DNA of 64,000 bases from the NCBI GenBank assembly GCA_016716265.1, contig JADJWQ010000006.1, positions 3,189,501 to 3,253,500 on the forward strand, written 5' to 3'. Below the pieces are notes generated by a model. It had not been told where the DNA came from. It made no database searches and was given only the letters and a program-made list of their open reading frames with translations. The translations under genes were made by a program, and so were the position numbers. This DNA comes from Planctomycetota bacterium. GTDB lineage: Bacteria > Planctomycetota > UBA1135 > UBA2386. Shown here one piece after another: positions 1-7,667 of this stretch. Every line of letters starts with the position of its first letter. The stretch's first letter is position 1.

Positions 1-1397
1 CCGACCACCGCGGTCCCGGCGTTGCTCGTCACGACGCCGGCCGGGTTGTGACCCGCGTCCGGGGCGAACGCCTGGTTGAAGGCACGCAATCCGACGAGGT
101 TCGCCACCACCGGGATCGGCAGCGAGAAGGTGGCGCTACCCGCGCTCGCGGACGTGCCGGCGACGACGTCGAGACTGACGTAGAGAGTGCAGCCCGTCAG
201 GCCGAAGGGCGTCAGGTCGAACGGCAGGCTGCTCGCACCCCAGCTCGAGTCGCTGACGCCGAACGCGAGGAACGCGGTCGTCGCCGACGCGTTGAGGTTC
301 GACATGGCCAGCACGAAGTTCTCGCCGAGGACCGGACGGCGGACCAGGTCCAGCGCCACCGTGCCGGCGCTCCCGCTGCAGCCCGCGCCGAACGCGTCCC
401 AGCGGGCACCGTACTCCCAGGTCTCGGCGTTGGTCTGGAAGCGGCTGTCGATCCCGCCGAACAGCACCGTGTGCTCGCGATCGGCATCGAAGGCCGCGGC
501 GGGCACCGCACGCGCGGTGATCCCGCTGCTGCCGAGCTGCGTCCAGACGCTGCCGTCGAACTGCCACACGTCGTTGAGGATGTTGCCGTTCGTCGGATCC
601 TGACCGCCGTAGAGCAGGCAGACGTTGCGGTGGCTGTCGTAGACCATCGACGAACGCGTCCGCGGGCCGGGGCTACCGACCGATACCGGCAGGCGCGTCC
701 AACTCGTGCCGTCGTATTCCCACGTGTCGCCGAACCCACCGATCTGCGGATCGACGCCGCCGAACATCACGATCCTGCCGCGCGCGGCGTCATGGCACAT
801 CGCCGAGCCCTCGCGAGGTCCGGGACCGGTAGCGCCGACGTTCTGCGTCCACGTGTTGCCGTCGAACTCCCAGACCGCGTCGTTCGCGATCGGGAAAGCG
901 GAGTCCGACAGCCCGCCATAGACGACCATCACGCCGCGGGAGGCGTCGTAAGCCGAGGCCGCGCGGGTGAGACCGCCGGGCGTCGCGGCCGGGCTGAGCA
1001 TGCGCCAGTTGCTGCCGTTCCACTCCCAGGTCTCGTCGTTGGCCGGACCGCCGAAGGGACCGCCGCCGGCATTGCCGCCGTAGAGCCAGACGACGCCGTT
1101 CGCCGGGTTCGTCGCGTCGGGCTTCATGACCATCGCCGCCTCGGCGCGTCCGCGCGGCGAAGTCGAGGGGCTCTTCCTCGTCCAATCGTTGCCGTCGTAC
1201 ACCCAGGTCTCGTTGGAGAACGAGAAGAACACCTCTCCGCCGAACAGCACGGTCTCACCGCGCGCGCTGTCGAACGTGGCCACGGCACCGGCGCGGGCGC
1301 TCGGCGCACTGAGGGTCTGGATCTGGGTCCACTGGGCGGTGCTGACGGCGGCGAGGCCGAGGGCCGAAAGGACACAGAGGCTGGCGAGATTCCGCAT
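1..1397 (-). CDS. Secreted Kelch-repeat protein (C-terminus beyond the window)
   Basis: The gene reads leftwards off the window edge, leaving 465 complete codons and no stop. It begins at ATG 1397-1395, with AGGA about 8 nt upstream as ribosome binding site. Residues 1-22 look like a signal peptide (MRNLAS... ending STAQ). Residues 23 to about 330 are Kelch-like repeats of about 55 residues, each with a W-x-YDG/FDG-x-x-W strand and a YD-x-x-R...V-x-(F/Y)GG strand, as in beta-propellers. From about residue 335 a new module starts with FGAGCSGSAG and later has a PIPVVANLVGLRAFNQ stretch; it resembles the C-terminal module of several other secreted proteins in this window. The role is unknown; an exported or surface-attached propeller is the best guess. 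Confidence 0.85.
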   Translation of the reverse strand, partial: MRNLASLCVLSALGLAAVSTAQWTQIQTLSAPSARAGAVATFDSARGETVLFGGEVFFSFSNETWVYDGNDWTRKSPSTSPRGRAEAAMVMKPDATNPANGVVWLYGGNAGGGPFGGPANDETWEWNGSNWRMLSPAATPGGLTRAASAYDASRGVMVVYGGLSDSAFPIANDAVWEFDGNTWTQNVGATGPGPREGSAMCHDAARGRIVMFGGVDPQIGGFGDTWEYDGTSWTRLPVSVGSPGPRTRSSMVYDSHRNVCLLYGGQDPTNGNILNDVWQFDGSVWTQLGSSGITARAVPAAAFDADREHTVLFGGIDSRFQTNAETWEYGARWDAFGAGCSGSAGTVALDLVRRPVLGENFVLAMSNLNASATTAFLAFGVSDSSWGASSLPFDLTPFGLTGCTLYVSLDVVAGTSASAGSATFSLPIPVVANLVGLRAFNQAFAPDAGHNPAGVVTSNAGTAVV

Positions 1398-2171
1398 AGG
1401 AGTTTCCTGGAGGGGATCGGGAACGAGAGGTGGAGCGCGCCACGACACGCGAGTGCGTGGCGCTCCCGAGCATCGGAGCGGGGCGAGCCCCGGACGGCGC
1501 GCCCTCGGGGAGTCGGGAGGAAGATGTCGCCCGCGTGTCCGGCGGAATCCGCGATTTCGTCTTCCCGGCCCGTGACGAGGCCCGGCACGCCTCCCCCTCG
1601 GGGCTTCGCAACCCGCTCTGGACGCCCGCCTTGCGGCACGTCGTCCGCATCCGCCTCGGCACGGTCGGCGGAGCTCGCAGCTGGCCGACGGGCTCCCCGT
1701 CCGACACCTGCGGACCCTCGCACCTCACGGCGTCGCCGACGCCCGGCTCGACGACCACGACGCGCGCCGGGGAGGTCGCGGACAGCCGGCGCGGTCACGT
1801 GGAAAGGCGGGGGCTCGTTCGGCACGTAGGCGGCCCCGATCTGCACCCAGCGCCAGTTCCACGGCGACGCGCAATGAGCACCCCCGTCCTCGCCTCCGCT
1901 CGCTTCGGGGGAAGCGAGGCACTCGCACGGCCACAGCGGTCGCGCGCAGCGGCCAGCCTGCGGGTCACGCTGAACGACCGCCGCGCTGAACGACAGTCAC
2001 CCTGAACGACAGTCACGCTGGACGACGGTCACGCTGGACGACAGTCACGCTGGACGACAGTCGAGCCGAGGCACAATGACGCCCTCTTCGGCAAGCCCCG
2101 ATGACGTCGAGCGCCGCGACGGAGACCGGGCTCGGCCGCCGCGGGCAGCGGGAGCCATCACACCACGGGCC
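1398..2171. other. Gene-poor stretch upstream of the Kelch gene
   Basis: No convincing gene is visible in this 774-nt stretch; the open frames have arginine-rich, low-quality translations. It holds an imperfect inverted repeat at 1433-1465 (GAGCGCGCCACG against CGTGGCGCTC), which would lie in the 5' region of the Kelch transcript, and a 16-bp tandem repeat at 1964-2062, annotated separately. Confidence 0.5.
1964..2062. repeat. Six-copy 16-bp tandem repeat
   Basis: Six head-to-tail 16-bp units start at 1964, 1980, 1996, 2012, 2028 and 2044, followed by the partial unit GTC. The unit is GTCACGCTGGACGACA; the last three copies are near-identical, while the first three carry GAAC in place of GGAC plus scattered changes. 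The period is not a multiple of three and no gene covers it. The array lies between the ends of two secreted-protein genes on the minus strand. Confidence 0.9.
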
Positions 2172-3629
2172 TCACTGCAAGTAGACGTAGCCGAAGCCGC
2201 CGGTCTGGTTGAGCGCGACACCCCCGCCGGCCTTCAAGCCGACGTAGCCGAACGACACGTCGAGGCGCAGGCCGCTGACCGGCAGGTGCGGCACCACGAA
2301 CTGGAAGCTGGTGTCGCCGGCGGGGTCCGCCTGGCGTGAGCCGCCGAGCAAGGCGACTGACGCGCTGGTCAGCGTGTCCGGCGTCAGTGAGATCGCGCCG
2401 ATCCCGGGGATCTGGAAGCTCCCCGAACCGGCCAGCGACATCAGCGGGTAGACCGCCGCGCCGGCCCCCGGCAGGCCGAGCTTCGCGTCGATGGTCAGGC
2501 TGTTGCCGCTGGTGGCGCCGCGGCCCGAGATCCGCAGGTCCAGCGGACCATCGGTCTGGTAGGCGGCGAAGTTGCTGGTCAGCGCCTGGCGGACGAGCAG
2601 GTGCCGGGTGTTGCCGGGGAACAGGTCACGGGCGCCGCCATCGGCGAGGTCGAGTCCGATGCCGGCCGGTCCCTGCACGACGACATGCGGTACGCCGAGC
2701 CGACCGTCCTGCTCTTCGATCGTCTCGTTACCGCCGGACTTCTTGCGCACGAAGAACCACACGCGGTCGGGGATCAGCGGGCCGCCGCCGCTGACCCGCG
2801 GGAAGCTCTCGTCCGACTGGCCGGTGACGGCCTGGTCGAAGGCACCGCGACCACGATTGAAGAACCACACCTTGCCGGCGGGCTGGAACACCGAGCCGTT
2901 CGACGTCGACAGCACCGGATCGCCATCGACCCAGGTGGCCGAATCCACCTGCGTCTCGCTGGGCGGCAGGGTGTCGAGCCGCACCGAACCACCCTGCACG
3001 TCGTACTCGCGCACGTCGATCGGCGTGGTGGCGGTCGGCACGATCAACGTGTCGGGACCGCTGGCAGCCGGTCGGACCAACGACCGCAGCGAGAACGTGC
3101 CGGGCGCGATGCCGGTGAGGACCGGCACGACCGCTGCGGAGCCGCCATCGTAGTAGCCCCAGCCGGTGCTGCCGACGATGCTCACCTCGCGCTCCGGATC
3201 ACCATCGAAGTTGCCGACATCGAGGTCGAGCACGGTCCCCAACGACGCGGGCACCGTCACCGTCGAGCCGTGGCCGGTGCCGTCGGTCAGGTAGAAGGAG
3301 ATCGAATGCGTGCTGCCGCTCACGGAGGCGACGGCGGCGGTGGCACCGACGCCGGGGAAGATCGGAGCGACGACGAACTCGTGACCGAAGCGGAGGCCAG
3401 TCGGACCGCGGATGTCGATGCGCGCGCCGTCCTCGTCGAAGCGATACAGGGTGGCCGCACCGGGAGCGGCCACCCACAGCGCGGGCATGCCATCGCCATC
3501 GTCGTCGATTCGCAGGAAGTCCTGCGAGAAGCGGACCGTGAAGTCCCAGACGACGTGGTCCTGGAAGTTGCCCTGGGCTGACAAGGCTGGCAGCAGGACC
3601 AGCGACGACAGGCAGACGAGGTTCTTCAT
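2172..3629 (-). CDS. Secreted FG-GAP/VCBS-like protein
   Basis: 485 residues. The ATG at 3629-3627 is preferred over upstream in-frame starts because it begins a clean signal peptide, MKNLVCLSSLVLLPALSAQG. Two acidic Ca-binding-like motifs typical of FG-GAP/VCBS propeller repeats are visible: DDDGDGMPALWVAAPG at residues 42-57 and LDVGNFDGDPEREVSIVG at about 135-153. The C-terminal 120 residues are beta-rich and contain VPHLPVSGLRLDVSFGYVGL, which fits the C-terminal module shared by other secreted proteins here. It probably forms an exported beta-propeller. The substrate is unknown, and the family assignment rests on the two short motifs. Confidence 0.8.
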   Translation of the reverse strand: MKNLVCLSSLVLLPALSAQGNFQDHVVWDFTVRFSQDFLRIDDDGDGMPALWVAAPGAATLYRFDEDGARIDIRGPTGLRFGHEFVVAPIFPGVGATAAVASVSGSTHSISFYLTDGTGHGSTVTVPASLGTVLDLDVGNFDGDPEREVSIVGSTGWGYYDGGSAAVVPVLTGIAPGTFSLRSLVRPAASGPDTLIVPTATTPIDVREYDVQGGSVRLDTLPPSETQVDSATWVDGDPVLSTSNGSVFQPAGKVWFFNRGRGAFDQAVTGQSDESFPRVSGGGPLIPDRVWFFVRKKSGGNETIEEQDGRLGVPHVVVQGPAGIGLDLADGGARDLFPGNTRHLLVRQALTSNFAAYQTDGPLDLRISGRGATSGNSLTIDAKLGLPGAGAAVYPLMSLAGSGSFQIPGIGAISLTPDTLTSASVALLGGSRQADPAGDTSFQFVVPHLPVSGLRLDVSFGYVGLKAGGGVALNQTGGFGYVYLQ

Positions 3630-3844
3630 GAGCGGCTCCGCAATGGGCTTCCGGAAGGGCATGTGCCAGGGAGATTGTGACAGGTCCTCCGCTGCGTGCT
3701 TCGCAATCCGACGCTCGACCGCAAAGGCCCGTGGCAATCTGCCCGGCATGACGCCGGCTTTCGACCGGCGATGAGCCAACTTGCGCCGAGCGCAATCCGT
3801 GGTCGAGCGAACGAGGTTCGCCATTCGGTCCGACCACCACCCCG

Positions 3845-5022
3845 TCACAGCGGCCGGTCGTGGCCACCGGTGCGGTGGTCACGATCAGCTCGCGAAACGC
3901 GGTGCCACCCGCTCGAGGTGATACCAGGCGAGCTCGGTGGCGAGCGAGCGCCAGGTCGGTGTACGCGCCGGCCAGCCGGATCTGCTGACCGACGCTCTCG
4001 GGATACGCCTCGACGACCTGCTCGTGCAGCTCGATCGAACGGCGCGTGGGCTCCTCGACGCGCTCGTGACGCCCGTTGCGCCCCGCAGTCGGCGCGAACT
4101 GCCGGACTCGAGCGGCCACGAGGCCGCGACCGCGACGGCGGATCTCCTTCAGCTCCTCGGGGCGGAGCTGCATCGACCACTCGACCTCGAGGAGCTGCAG
4201 CTCGTCGCCGAGGTACCAGGCCACGTCGATCTCACCGTGCGCCTTCACGTAGGACACTCCGTCCGTGCGCGCCACGTGGCTCGCCATCATGGCCAAGAGG
4301 TCGCGCTGCACGTGCGCGTCGCTCCCTTGCTCGATGGGTTCGCGACCAGTGAACGCGCGCATTGCTCCGTGGATGAACGGGTCGGCGAAGAACACCTTCC
4401 GCGCCTTCTTCGGTGCGGGCCCGCGCCTGTGCTCCCCGACCGCCGGGACGACGACGACGGCATCCATGCGCTCGAGGATGCCGATGAAGTCGGAGATCGT
4501 CTTCGGATGGCCGATCGACAGGTCGCGGGCCAGTGCGTTCCACGTCGGCTGCGAGCCGTAGCGGTCCGTCATCGCGCCGAGCACCTCCCGCAGGTAGCGT
4601 TCGTTCCGATCGAGCCGCAAGACGTCGCCGCGAATCGAGTCGGAGAAGATACGTTGCGTCGCGACCACAATGACGCCGTCGCGCGCCAGATCATTGATCG
4701 CGGTCAGAGACCCACCGGCGATCGCATGCGCGCGCAGCTCCCGTTCGAGGATCTCCAGCACATCGCTCGAGGTCGGCGGCAACGGGGTATCGAGGGCTCC
4801 GTCCGTCAACGCACGCAGATCCTCGCGGTCGAGCTCGCCCCGCAGCTCGCAGAATGCGGGAAGGTCAGCGGGCGGAGATGGAAGTCCACGGTCCCAGCGC
4901 GTCCGCACCGTCCGGGCAACCGCTCAGGCTGTCCTGGATCACCACGTGGTCCGCACCGGTCAGAAACACGAAGCAGCGCTCCAGATTCCCGACGTCGGCG
5001 AGGAACTTGATGACGCGACCCT
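3845..5022 (-). pseudogene. Decayed AAA ATPase with DUF4143 domain, joined to a TPR remnant
   Basis: Reading leftwards from about 5019, one frame gives FLADVGNLERCFVFLTGADH, a second gives RLPGRCGRAGTVDFHLRPLTF (4925-4862; quoted in part), and a third, from about 4860, gives a long DUF4143-like stretch. That stretch includes GGSLTAINDLARDGVIV, KTISDFIGILERMDAV, ARKVFFADPFIHGAMRAF and GEIDVAWYLGDELQLLEVEW. Together these match the middle and C-terminal part of the AAA_14/DUF4143 family across two apparent frameshifts. A TAG stop lies just upstream at 5021-5024 and the Walker A region is gone. After about 4060 the frame continues into a TPR-like piece (SIELHEQVVEAYPES), typical of kinase tails and unlikely to belong to the same gene. 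I read this as a truncated, frameshifted relic of two genes. Confidence 0.7.
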
Positions 5023-5170
5023 AGTGGTCCGACCGGCGAGGCGGGAGCGCGCCAGCGTGGCGAATCCCGGCCGACGCGCGGCCGGCGGGACGCGCGAGCG
5101 CGTCGGTCCGCGCCGCCGGGACCGCGGCGGCCGCGCGCGGCGACGGTGGCGGTCGCCGGTCGATCGCAGG

Positions 5171-7597
5171 TCACTGCCGAGCCGGCGGCTTCAGCACGAC
5201 CTCGGTGCGCTCGCCGGCGCGCACGACGACGGTCTCCTTCTGCGCGGGTGGCGGCGGCTCGCCGGCCATGAACACCGGCAGCGGATTCTGCCACGGGTGG
5301 CGATCCGCGTAGAGCGCGACGTCGACCGGGCCAGCCGGTGCGATCACGTCGAACGTGCGCTGCCCGTCGCGCAGGTCGAGCGTGCCGCGACCCGGCTCGG
5401 GAACCGACCCGCCGAACGGCAGGAACTGCGGGCGGGCCGGCGGCGCCGCGCCGGTCGGTTCCGTCGGCACGAGCTCGATCCGCTGCCCCACGAAGCCGGG
5501 TGCGTCGTCGGCCGGCTCGACGCGCACGCGCAGCCACCCGCAGCGGGCCTGCAGGCGTCGCTCGAGCTCCCCGCCGGGCGCGAGCTCGAACGCGTCGGTC
5601 GTCGCGACCCGCAGATCGCCCGCGCCCAGATCGACGATCGCGAGCCGCCAGCGACCCGGCGCCAGCGGCAACGAGAACGAGCCATCCGGCTCGGCGATCG
5701 TCGCGGCAGAGCAGGCCTCCGGACCACCGACGAAGAACACGCCGACGTCGCCGTCCGCAGGCGGGTCGACCACCAGCGCGCGCACGCCGACGCGACCGCG
5801 CGGCAGCTCGCCGACACCGAGGTCGAGCTGCCCGAACACTCGGCCCGACAGCAGTGCGCGCGCGTCGCAATCGCCCAGGTCGAGGTCGCGCTCGGCCAGG
5901 ACGTCGAGCGTCCGCAGCACCACGTCGTCGAGATCGCCGCCCGCCGCCGTGCGGCGCGGCACGCCGACCAGCTTCCACTTTCCGGCCGGCACGCCGATGA
6001 ACTCGAAGCTGCCGTCGGCGCGCACGCGCACTGCCCGGGCACAGCCCTGCAGCGGGTCGGCTGCGGGGGCGCCGCCCCAGACGATCTCCTGGACGAACAT
6101 CCCATCACCGCCGTCGACCGCGCGCAGCCCGACCCACGCGCCGGGAACCGCGGCGAGCGGCTCGAGCCGCCCGGTGATCGTCGCCCCGCGTGGAATGCGG
6201 AGCTCGAGCGGACCGACCTGCTGGCCCGCGGCGAGCGCGAGCTTCTGCGGACTGCTCGCCGGCCGGCCGCGCAGCGTGGCGCCCAGCGTGCCCTCGGCGA
6301 TCGGTAGGTCGCCGAGCTCGAACGAGCCGTCGGCGGCGGTCTGCACGCTGAACGGCCCGCCCTCCTCGTCCATCCCGCCGAACCGGATCGTCTGATCGGC
6401 ATCCGACGCCTCGGTGAACCGCACGAGGGCGCCGGCGACCGGACTGCCGTCGCGCGCGTCGACGACCGTGCCGCGCAGGCGCGGCGCTTCGCGCAGCCGG
6501 ACCTCGACGTCCATGCCACCTTCCGTCCAGCGCACCGCCTGCACGGCCGGCGCGCGGCCGGGCGCCCGGACCACGAGCACGCCCGACTGGTCGTCACTCG
6601 CGTCGGGACCGTCGAGCGTCGTCGTCGCCTCCATCCAGCCGAACGCCCCGAGCATCGTCGACGCGTTCGGCAGCACACCGTCGGGCAGCTCGGTCCACCA
6701 GACGAAGGCCCGCACGCCATCGACCGCGGCGCCGGTCGCATCGTCGACCACGTGCAACCGCAGCGCGGGGGCGCGCTGCTCGCCCTTGCGGAGCGCGCGA
6801 GCGGCGACGTCCACCAGCTCGCTCGCCCCACGCAGCACCGCGCGGGCGCCCAAGGCGAGCGCTTCCAGGCCGAACGAGCCGTCGACGCGCCGCGGCGGCC
6901 AGGGGGCGGCGAGCGTCAGCTCGATCGGGTCGCCGACGCCGAGCGGCCCGACGCGGCTGCCGCCGACGCCCGGTGCCGCGGCGCTGATCACCACACCGGC
7001 GGGCGGGACCCCGCGCAGCACGAAGCGGCCATCGGCGGCGCTGCGGGTCGACACCCACGGCGCGGGCGCCGGGCCCGGCCGCCAGTCGGTCAGCTCGCGC
7101 GACTCGACCAGCACCCAGGGTGACACGACCTCGCGCACGAGCGCCGACGTCGCGACGACCCGCGCGCCCTCGACCGGCGCGCCGCTGGCGTCGACGACGC
7201 GGCCGGCCATCGTCACGCCCGGGAACAGCGTCACATCGCCGAGGTCGCCCGGCTCGCGGGGCGACTCCGCGCCGTCCGTGAACCGGCCGTCGGCGGTGGC
7301 GAGCACGACGGTCGCCCGACCGCGCCGCGAGATCGCGATCCCGTGGCGCCCGTCGGGCGACGTAGCTGCCGATGGGAAGCGGGCGAAACCCTCGGCGTCG
7401 CACCGGGCGAGGACCGTCTCCGCAACGTCACCGTGCGGGCCGACGGCGCGCAGCTCAGCGCCGGCCAACGGCCGACCGCTCGGGTCGAGCACGCGCACGC
7501 ACTGCGCGGGCGCGTCCAGGGCGGGCTCTTGCGCGATGGCGAGAGACGACGTCCACGCCGCGATCCACAGGACGGCGGCCGGCAGGTTCCTTCTCAT
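5171..7597 (-). CDS. Secreted carboxypeptidase-regulatory-like repeat protein A
   Basis: 808 residues, started at the ATG 7597-7595 that begins a signal peptide (MRRNLPAAVLWIAAWTSSLA, cleavage near IAQ). It is a chain of CarboxypepD_reg-like beta-sandwich repeats. CVRVLDPSGRPLAGAELR is at about residues 33-50, GRVVDASGAPVEGARVVATS at about 132-151, GTVVDARDGSPVAGALVRF near 380, and DGSFELGDLP or DGSFEFIGVPAG strands close the repeats. Such domains act as structural or adhesive modules in exported proteins; no catalytic peptidase motif is present. The next gene upstream (7668-10106) is a full-length paralogue in the same order, so the pair arose by tandem duplication. A TACAGT hexamer 35 nt upstream could be its -10 element. 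Confidence 0.85.
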   Translation of the reverse strand: MRRNLPAAVLWIAAWTSSLAIAQEPALDAPAQCVRVLDPSGRPLAGAELRAVGPHGDVAETVLARCDAEGFARFPSAATSPDGRHGIAISRRGRATVVLATADGRFTDGAESPREPGDLGDVTLFPGVTMAGRVVDASGAPVEGARVVATSALVREVVSPWVLVESRELTDWRPGPAPAPWVSTRSAADGRFVLRGVPPAGVVISAAAPGVGGSRVGPLGVGDPIELTLAAPWPPRRVDGSFGLEALALGARAVLRGASELVDVAARALRKGEQRAPALRLHVVDDATGAAVDGVRAFVWWTELPDGVLPNASTMLGAFGWMEATTTLDGPDASDDQSGVLVVRAPGRAPAVQAVRWTEGGMDVEVRLREAPRLRGTVVDARDGSPVAGALVRFTEASDADQTIRFGGMDEEGGPFSVQTAADGSFELGDLPIAEGTLGATLRGRPASSPQKLALAAGQQVGPLELRIPRGATITGRLEPLAAVPGAWVGLRAVDGGDGMFVQEIVWGGAPAADPLQGCARAVRVRADGSFEFIGVPAGKWKLVGVPRRTAAGGDLDDVVLRTLDVLAERDLDLGDCDARALLSGRVFGQLDLGVGELPRGRVGVRALVVDPPADGDVGVFFVGGPEACSAATIAEPDGSFSLPLAPGRWRLAIVDLGAGDLRVATTDAFELAPGGELERRLQARCGWLRVRVEPADDAPGFVGQRIELVPTEPTGAAPPARPQFLPFGGSVPEPGRGTLDLRDGQRTFDVIAPAGPVDVALYADRHPWQNPLPVFMAGEPPPPAQKETVVVRAGERTEVVLKPPARQ

Positions 7598-7632
7598 GAC
7601 GGGAGTCGCTCCGGGAGCTGCGGGGGATGGGC

Positions 7633-7638
7633 ACTGTA
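7633..7638 (-). promoter_or_regulatory. Possible -10 hexamer TACAGT
   Basis: TACAGT on the minus strand, 35 nt before the start of the 5171-7597 gene and in the short gap after the upstream paralogue's stop. It fits the TANNNT pattern seen upstream of several other genes here. No clear -35 is visible. Confidence 0.35.
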
Positions 7639-7667
7639 GCGCGCGCGGACCGTGCACGCGGGAGCCG

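Noticed and set aside
1964..2062. CRISPR array
   Set aside because: The 16-bp units are directly adjacent, with no unique spacers and no cas genes in the window.
3199..3845. Continuation of the DUF4143/TPR frame as part of a functional gene
   Set aside because: Below about 3845 the frame runs into the signal-peptide region of the 2172-3629 gene in another frame, and the translation becomes arginine-rich.
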